Positions 6,200-9,857 of a stretch of 9,857 nucleotides of DNA are shown piece by piece; positions within the stretch are counted from its first letter, which is position 1; every line of letters begins with the position of its first letter. The notes under the pieces were generated by a model, which ran no database searches, had not been told where the DNA came from, and saw only the letters and a list, made by a program, of their open reading frames with translations. The translations under genes were made by a program, and so were the position numbers. Source of the DNA: Brevundimonas sp. UBA7635 (GTDB lineage: Bacteria; Pseudomonadota; Alphaproteobacteria; Caulobacterales; Caulobacteraceae); the NCBI GenBank assembly GCA_002483865.1, contig DLIT01000099.1:29788-39644 (forward strand), written 5' to 3'.

Positions 6200-6589
6200 A
6201 TGGCTGGTCCCGACGAACGGTTTGAAGAGAACCCCGAAATCAGCGCCGATATTGCGGCTGACGACGTGGGCGTGAGTGCCGCAGCCGAACGGGTGCAAAA
6301 GGCGGCCCGGACTGAAGGCGATGCCCATCTGTCGGACGGAGACCGCGCAATGGCGGCGATGGCCAGCCGCAAGGACCAGTTTGCAGGCTCGGCCGTGGGC
6401 GTCGGCAGTGTCGGCTTTGGTGAAGTGGGCGTCTTTACCAGTGCAGACGGCGCAATCGGTGAGGACGAGCTGCTGATTGACGGTCAGGAAGAAGTCTTTT
6501 CACGCTCGGAAGTCGAGCGTGGCCGTATCGAGCATCACGCCGGTACGGACGGTGGGGCACCTGACGAGAGGCCGCAAAAGAAAGACTAG
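6200..6589 (+). CDS. Small acidic soluble protein of unknown function
   Basis: This gene encodes 129 residues, beginning MAGPDERFEENPEISADIAA and ending DERPQKKD. The start is set by a strong Shine-Dalgarno sequence. I do not recognise the family. The protein is rich in Asp, Glu, Ala and Gly and has no cysteine, signal peptide or membrane segment. The N-terminal third is strongly acidic and looks helical, the middle (AGSAVGVGSVGFGEVGVF) is glycine-rich and strand-like, and the tail is charged. A cytoplasmic, partly disordered protein is the simplest reading. It lies 122 bp after the receptor in the same direction with no clear terminator between, so co-transcription is possible. A 7-bp inverted repeat (6134-6140/6154-6160) lies in that gap but has no T-run. 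Base composition matches the neighbours, so this is a resident gene. Confidence 0.75.
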   Translation: MAGPDERFEENPEISADIAADDVGVSAAAERVQKAARTEGDAHLSDGDRAMAAMASRKDQFAGSAVGVGSVGFGEVGVFTSADGAIGEDELLIDGQEEVFSRSEVERGRIEHHAGTDGGAPDERPQKKD

Positions 6590-6825
6590 CCGTCTCAACC
6601 TTCTGCTGAGTTGCTATGCAATAAGCGATCGGCCGACCGTCCAGGCGGCAAATGAGGTCGCCGCGGTTGCCCCTCCGGGCTTGACGGGGTAACCCAGCCG
6701 TTGGGTCTTCGAGCGGGTGCCCTGGGCGGTGCCAAAGCCGCCTTGGACCCTGCAGCGGGGGCGGGCTAGACAGCCAGCTGATTCCAGCGCAGGGCTCCGT
6801 TGGCAGGGGCGTCAGGAGTAATGGG
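6590..6825. other. 236-bp intergenic region upstream of the DUF885 gene
   Basis: No plus-strand gene fits. Small hairpins are present: ACCCA/TGGGT at 6692-6706 and GGCGG/CCGCC at 6725-6742. No clear -35/-10 pair was found. On the minus strand one frame is open for about 64 codons down to a TAG at 6616-6614 (ending FAAWTVGRSLIA) but has no start codon. It is either chance in GC-rich DNA or the end of a decayed gene. Confidence 0.4.
6814..6818 (+). promoter_or_regulatory. Ribosome binding site that selects the GTG start of the DUF885 gene
   Basis: AGGAG is seven bases before the GTG at 6826. The ATG at 6821 is only two bases away and out of frame; the in-frame ATG at 6835 is 16 bases away. Spacing therefore favours GTG. 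Confidence 0.65.
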
Positions 6826-8646
6826 GTGGCGATAATGAATAAACACTGGCTGATGGTTGCCTGTGCGGCGACGGTTCTGACTGGTCCTGCAAGGGTTGCG
6901 TGGGCGCAGGAGGCCGAGGCACCTCCCGCTGCGGCTCTAACCGCTTCCGCCGACGTCGCGGCACAGTTGAGAGCTCTGTATGAAGCCGACTGGGATGATG
7001 CGGCGGCACGTTCGGGGCGTGTTCGACAGGCTGATGGCAGCTATGGTCCGCCCTACCGACTGCCCATGGTGGATCCGGCCAGCCAAGACGCCAGCCTCGA
7101 CCATACCCGAGCACTTCTGGCCCAGATGGACCGTTTGCCGCTGACGGGACTTTCCTCGGCAGATCGGATCAATGCAGCTGTTTTCCGTACCAATCTGGAG
7201 CACGCGCTGATTGACGGGCAATTCCGCCAGTGGGAGATGCCGTTCAACAGCGACAGTAATTTCTGGACCTATCTGGACCGCGCTTCCGGCCTGAGGACGG
7301 TCGGGGACTATGAGGCCTATATCGCCCGGATGCGCGATATCCCGCGCTATTTTGACCAGAACATCGAGAATATGCGCGCGGGCCTGGCGCGCGGCTTCAG
7401 CGTGCCGCAGGTCACCCTGGCGGGGCGCGAGGCCTCGATCATCAGCTTCATCACCGACCGGGCCCAGGACAATGCCTTCTACCGGGTGTTTGACAATCTG
7501 CCCGCCAGCATCCCGGCTGCGGAACAGACCCGGCTGCGCGCCGAGGCCGGGGCCGTCATCGAAGAGGCTGTGATCCCGGCCTATCGCGGCCTGCTGGCGT
7601 TTTATCGCGACGACTACCAGCCGCGTGCCCGGGCACAGATCGCCGCCCGCGACCTGCCTGACGGCCAGGCCTATTATGAGGCCCAGGTCCGCAAGTACAC
7701 GACCTTGGATTTGAGCGGCGAGCAGATCCATCAGATTGGCCTGCAGGAGGTTGCGCGCATCCGCGCCGAGATGCAGCAGGTGATGGTCGATGCAGGGTTT
7801 GAAGGCAGCTTTGACGACTTCCTGACCTTCCTGCGTACCGATCCGCAATTCTATGCCCGGACGCCGGATGAACTGCTGATGGTCTCGGCCTGGGTGGCCA
7901 AGCGGGCTGACGGCCAGATCGGCCGCCTGATTGGCAAGTTGCCCCGTCGCAACTTCACCATCATCCCGGTGCCGGAGGCACTTGCCCCATTCTATACGGC
8001 AGGGCGTGGCGGGCTCGAGGCCTGCCAGATGAACACCTATGATCTGCCCAGCCGGCCACTTTACAATATCCCCGCCCTGACCCTGCACGAATGCGCGCCG
8101 GGGCACAGTTTCCAAGCGGCTCTGGCCGAGGAACAGGCCGATGGCCCCGCCTTCCGGCGCTATACCTATTTCTCGGGTTATGGCGAGGGCTGGGGGCTCT
8201 ATACCGAATATCTGGGCGTCGAAATGGGCATCTATCGCACGCCCTATGAGCATTTCGGGCGGCTGAGCTATGAGATGTGGCGCGCAGCCAGGCTGGTGAT
8301 CGACACCGGCGTTCATTTGAAGGGTTGGTCGCGGGACCAGGCCATCGACTATCTGGCCAGCCATACAGCCTTGTCGCGGCACGAGGTTGAGACCGAGGTG
8401 GACCGTTATATCAGCTGGCCGGGGCAGGCCCTGTCCTACAAGCTGGGCGAGCTGACCATCCGGCGATTGCGGACCGAAGCAGAAGCGGCTCTGGGCGAGC
8501 GGTTCGATCCGCGTCCCTTCCATGACACCATCCTGGCGCTTGGCTCCGTGCCGTTGACGACGCTGGAAGAAGAGGTGCAGGCCTTTATCGCTCGCGGTGG
8601 CGTGACAGAAGACGCAACAGAGGGGCAGACAGCGCCTCTGCCTTGA
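6826..8646 (+). CDS. Exported DUF885-family metallopeptidase
   Basis: This gene encodes 606 residues from the GTG at 6826. Residues 1-27 form a signal peptide (basic start, hydrophobic run, cleavage after AWA), so the enzyme should act in the periplasm or outside. The diagnostic motif HECAPGH (His421, Glu422, His427) is the HExxPGH zinc site of DUF885 proteins, usually written HEGIPGH. The downstream Glu454 in GYGEGWGLYTEY is the likely third ligand, giving a gluzincin-type centre. The C-terminal helical part (YEMWRAARLVIDTGVH, then SWPGQALSYKLGE) is also typical, and the length fits the family. Substrates are poorly known; peptide hydrolysis is inferred from the zinc motif. It follows a TonB-dependent receptor and a small acidic protein, so a role in using imported peptides is possible, but a 236-bp gap separates them. 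Confidence 0.93.
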   Translation: MAIMNKHWLMVACAATVLTGPARVAWAQEAEAPPAAALTASADVAAQLRALYEADWDDAAARSGRVRQADGSYGPPYRLPMVDPASQDASLDHTRALLAQMDRLPLTGLSSADRINAAVFRTNLEHALIDGQFRQWEMPFNSDSNFWTYLDRASGLRTVGDYEAYIARMRDIPRYFDQNIENMRAGLARGFSVPQVTLAGREASIISFITDRAQDNAFYRVFDNLPASIPAAEQTRLRAEAGAVIEEAVIPAYRGLLAFYRDDYQPRARAQIAARDLPDGQAYYEAQVRKYTTLDLSGEQIHQIGLQEVARIRAEMQQVMVDAGFEGSFDDFLTFLRTDPQFYARTPDELLMVSAWVAKRADGQIGRLIGKLPRRNFTIIPVPEALAPFYTAGRGGLEACQMNTYDLPSRPLYNIPALTLHECAPGHSFQAALAEEQADGPAFRRYTYFSGYGEGWGLYTEYLGVEMGIYRTPYEHFGRLSYEMWRAARLVIDTGVHLKGWSRDQAIDYLASHTALSRHEVETEVDRYISWPGQALSYKLGELTIRRLRTEAEAALGERFDPRPFHDTILALGSVPLTTLEEEVQAFIARGGVTEDATEGQTAPLP

Positions 8647-8654
8647 TGCAAGCC

Positions 8655-8683
8655 GCGCGATCCAGGCAGATGGGATATCGCGC
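8655..8683 (+). terminator. Possible terminator hairpin after the DUF885 gene
   Basis: GCGCGAT (8655-8661) pairs with ATCGCGC (8677-8683) across a 15-base loop, starting nine bases after the stop codon. No T-run follows, so at most it is a weak or factor-assisted terminator. Confidence 0.35.
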
Positions 8684-8757
8684 AGAGGACGATGGCGAGG
8701 CGCGCGGGGCGGCCGGATGGCCAGCGACATCAGCGCGCCGATGCCATCGTTCGCCTC

Positions 8758-8772
8758 GCCGGGATACCCGGC
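8758..8772 (-). terminator. Possible terminator hairpin after the lipoprotein gene
   Basis: GCCGGG/CCCGGC, a perfect 6-bp stem with a 3-base loop, begins one base after the minus-strand stop codon. It lacks a T-run, so function as a terminator is uncertain. It could instead protect the mRNA 3' end. Confidence 0.35.
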
Positions 8773-8773
8773 G

Positions 8774-9136
8774 TTATCGGTCGCGGATGCGTATTGTGAA
8801 CTCGACGCGCCCCTCAGGCGGCACTGTGCCGCTGAATCGTGCTTCCGGCTTGTTTGCGATGGCCAGCGCCATTTCGCCGTAGCGTTTGCCGTCTGGTCGC
8901 TCATTGACCACGCGGCAATCCGTGAACCGTCGATCCTCGCCAACCGCGCAGTTCACCGTGACCGCTCCGTCACGATCGGTCGGCGCGAAGCTCCTTCTAT
9001 AGATAGGCGAGGCGTCGGGCGCGGTCCCGATAGGGGGCCCGCTAGACGTGCAGCCGCCAAACGCCAGGGCAGCGCCTAGTGTGGCTAACAATGGTCGAAC
9101 CTTCATGGGACCCCACACCTTTTTCTGGAAGGCCAT
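8774..9136 (-). CDS. Small lipoprotein with a TonB C-terminal-like domain
   Basis: This gene encodes 120 residues. The ATG at 9136 has GGAGG four bases upstream; an in-frame ATG at 9106 (MKVRPLL) gives a more compact signal peptide but lacks a ribosome binding site. A hydrophobic run ends in AFGGC, a lipobox, so Cys29 is probably lipid-modified; the next residue, Thr, favours the outer membrane. The mature part follows the TonB-C pattern: DGAVTVNCAVGEDRRFTDC, a central helix (YGEMALAIANKPEARF), then GRVEFTIRIRDR. The two cysteines in adjacent strands could form a disulfide. It lacks the transmembrane helix and Pro-rich linker of a real TonB, so it is unlikely to energise receptors by itself. 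It starts 11 bp after the prepilin peptidase stop, so they share an operon. Confidence 0.75.
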   Translation of the reverse strand: MAFQKKVWGPMKVRPLLATLGAALAFGGCTSSGPPIGTAPDASPIYRRSFAPTDRDGAVTVNCAVGEDRRFTDCRVVNERPDGKRYGEMALAIANKPEARFSGTVPPEGRVEFTIRIRDR

Positions 9137-9140
9137 TCTT

Positions 9141-9145
9141 CCTCC
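9141..9145 (-). promoter_or_regulatory. Ribosome binding site of the lipoprotein gene
   Basis: The minus strand reads GGAGG, four bases before the ATG at 9136, inside the 11-bp gap after the prepilin peptidase stop. It supports the upstream start over the ATG at 9106. Confidence 0.65.
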
Positions 9146-9147
9146 AT

Positions 9148-9857
9148 TCAGGCGGCCAGGCCAAGGGGGCCATAAAGCCAGGTCAGCCAGGCCCCCACGG
9201 CCAGAAAAACGCCGAAGGGCAGGGCGTCACTGCCGGATACTTTTCGTCGCAAAAGAACTCGGGCCAGGGCCAGGCTGAGGCCGGACAGACTAGCGTAGAG
9301 CAGGACGCTGGGCAGGCCAATCCACCCGACCCAGGCTCCGATGGCACCGAATAGAATGGGGTCGCCGCCGCCCAGGCCATCGCGTCCCCGCAGGCGTTTA
9401 TAGGCGAAAGCCAGAATCCACAGACTGGTAAAGCCGGCAGCTGCCCCGACAAGCGGCGTCACCAGGGCCTGGGGCAGGTCTGTCGGATGAAGCAGGACTG
9501 CTGCCACCAGACCGCTCAGGAAGAGGGGGATGGTCAAGGCGTCCGGGATCCAGAAATGTTCGCCATCCACCACGGCGATCAGAAGAAGGTTCCAACCCAG
9601 GACGGCCGTCATCAGGGCCGAGACCAGATCGGGATTATGCAGGCCGGCCCACAGACCAATGCTGGCTGCGGTCGCCTCGAACAGCGGATAACGCAGCGGG
9701 ATGCGTCTGTCGCAGGACGCGCAGCGGCCCCGCAGGGCTACCCAGCTCAGCAGGGGGACCAGGTGCCAGGGGCGCAGGGGCATCTCACAACTGCCACAGT
9801 GCGAGCGACGCACGACAATGTCTTCGCCACGGGGCAGACGCAGACTGACCAGCCCCA
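9148..9857 (-). CDS. Type IV prepilin peptidase, A24 family (5' end outside window)
   Basis: The gene enters from the right edge; 235 residues are visible up to the TGA at 9150-9148. The frame is open to the edge (LVSLRLPRGEDIVVRRSHC), so the GTG at 9813 is internal and the first transmembrane segment is missing. The zinc-binding cysteines CGSC and CASC are 22 residues apart, as in bifunctional PilD/GspO enzymes that cleave and N-methylate prepilins. Catalytic-Asp motifs are VVDGEHFWIPD and GLGGGD. Several hydrophobic helices follow in the inner membrane, with an end at GLAA. Substrates would be type IV pilins or type II secretion pseudopilins; the CxxC loop favours the PilD/GspO class over the short Cpa/Tad-type peptidases. 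No pilus gene is inside the window. It heads an operon with the lipoprotein downstream. Confidence 0.92.
   Translation of the reverse strand, partial: GLVSLRLPRGEDIVVRRSHCGSCEMPLRPWHLVPLLSWVALRGRCASCDRRIPLRYPLFEATAASIGLWAGLHNPDLVSALMTAVLGWNLLLIAVVDGEHFWIPDALTIPLFLSGLVAAVLLHPTDLPQALVTPLVGAAAGFTSLWILAFAYKRLRGRDGLGGGDPILFGAIGAWVGWIGLPSVLLYASLSGLSLALARVLLRRKVSGSDALPFGVFLAVGAWLTWLYGPLGLAA

Noticed and set aside
8690..8765. Long inverted repeat around the DUF885/lipoprotein convergence (GATGGC and GGCGAGGCG words)
   Set aside because: The matching words occur in a different order on the two sides, so they do not form one continuous stem.
6937..8943. 668-codon minus-strand reading opposite the DUF885 gene
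   Set aside because: It is a shadow frame; the plus-strand frame carries a signal peptide and the zinc motif HECAPGH.
1..9857. CRISPR array
   Set aside because: The repeats seen (18 bp and 26 bp) lack regular unique spacers, and no cas gene is present.

Overview
The window looks like chromosomal DNA of a high-GC alphaproteobacterium, most likely of the Caulobacterales (Brevundimonas/Caulobacter type). The evidence is the high GC of the main genes (40 of 60 bases in a sample at 4561-4620), a large TonB-dependent receptor, an exported DUF885 peptidase and a small lipoprotein with a TonB-C-like domain. Genus is inference from gene style, not from a marker gene.

Layout. (1) 1-790: the 3' part of an exported-type metallophosphoesterase, closed by a clear rho-independent terminator. 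(2) About 791-2700: a gene-poor scar. It holds a decayed C-terminus of an autotransporter/outer-membrane barrel gene, an 18-bp repeat in three copies (two direct, one inverted), a degenerate but full-length tRNA-Val(GAC)-like sequence, a 26-bp tandem repeat, one strikingly AT-rich small gene for a putative lipoprotein, a tRNA-anticodon-arm-like hairpin and a broken IS5-family transposase. (3) 2704-6077: a divergent pair, a GntR/FCD regulator on the minus strand and a TonB-dependent receptor on the plus strand, separated by 92 bp. The same 11-bp word TTATCAATAAT lies at both start codons, and a LacI-style palindrome lies between them. (4) 6200-6589: a small acidic protein of unknown function with a strong ribosome binding site. 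(5) 6826-8646: an exported DUF885 metallopeptidase. (6) 8774-9857, minus strand: a type IV prepilin peptidase (cut by the window end) followed 11 bp later by a small lipoprotein with a TonB C-terminal-like fold.

How the genes may work together. The GntR regulator probably controls itself and the receptor through the shared start-codon sites. The receptor would bring a ligand across the outer membrane. The DUF885 peptidase could act in the periplasm, which would suit peptide use, but it has its own 236-bp upstream region and the link is only by proximity. The prepilin peptidase and lipoprotein form a separate unit converging on the DUF885 gene.

I do not see a complete new multi-gene system. 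The most unusual material is the repeat, pseudo-tRNA and AT-rich-gene scar at 1376-2700 and the mirrored start-codon operators at 3338-3434.
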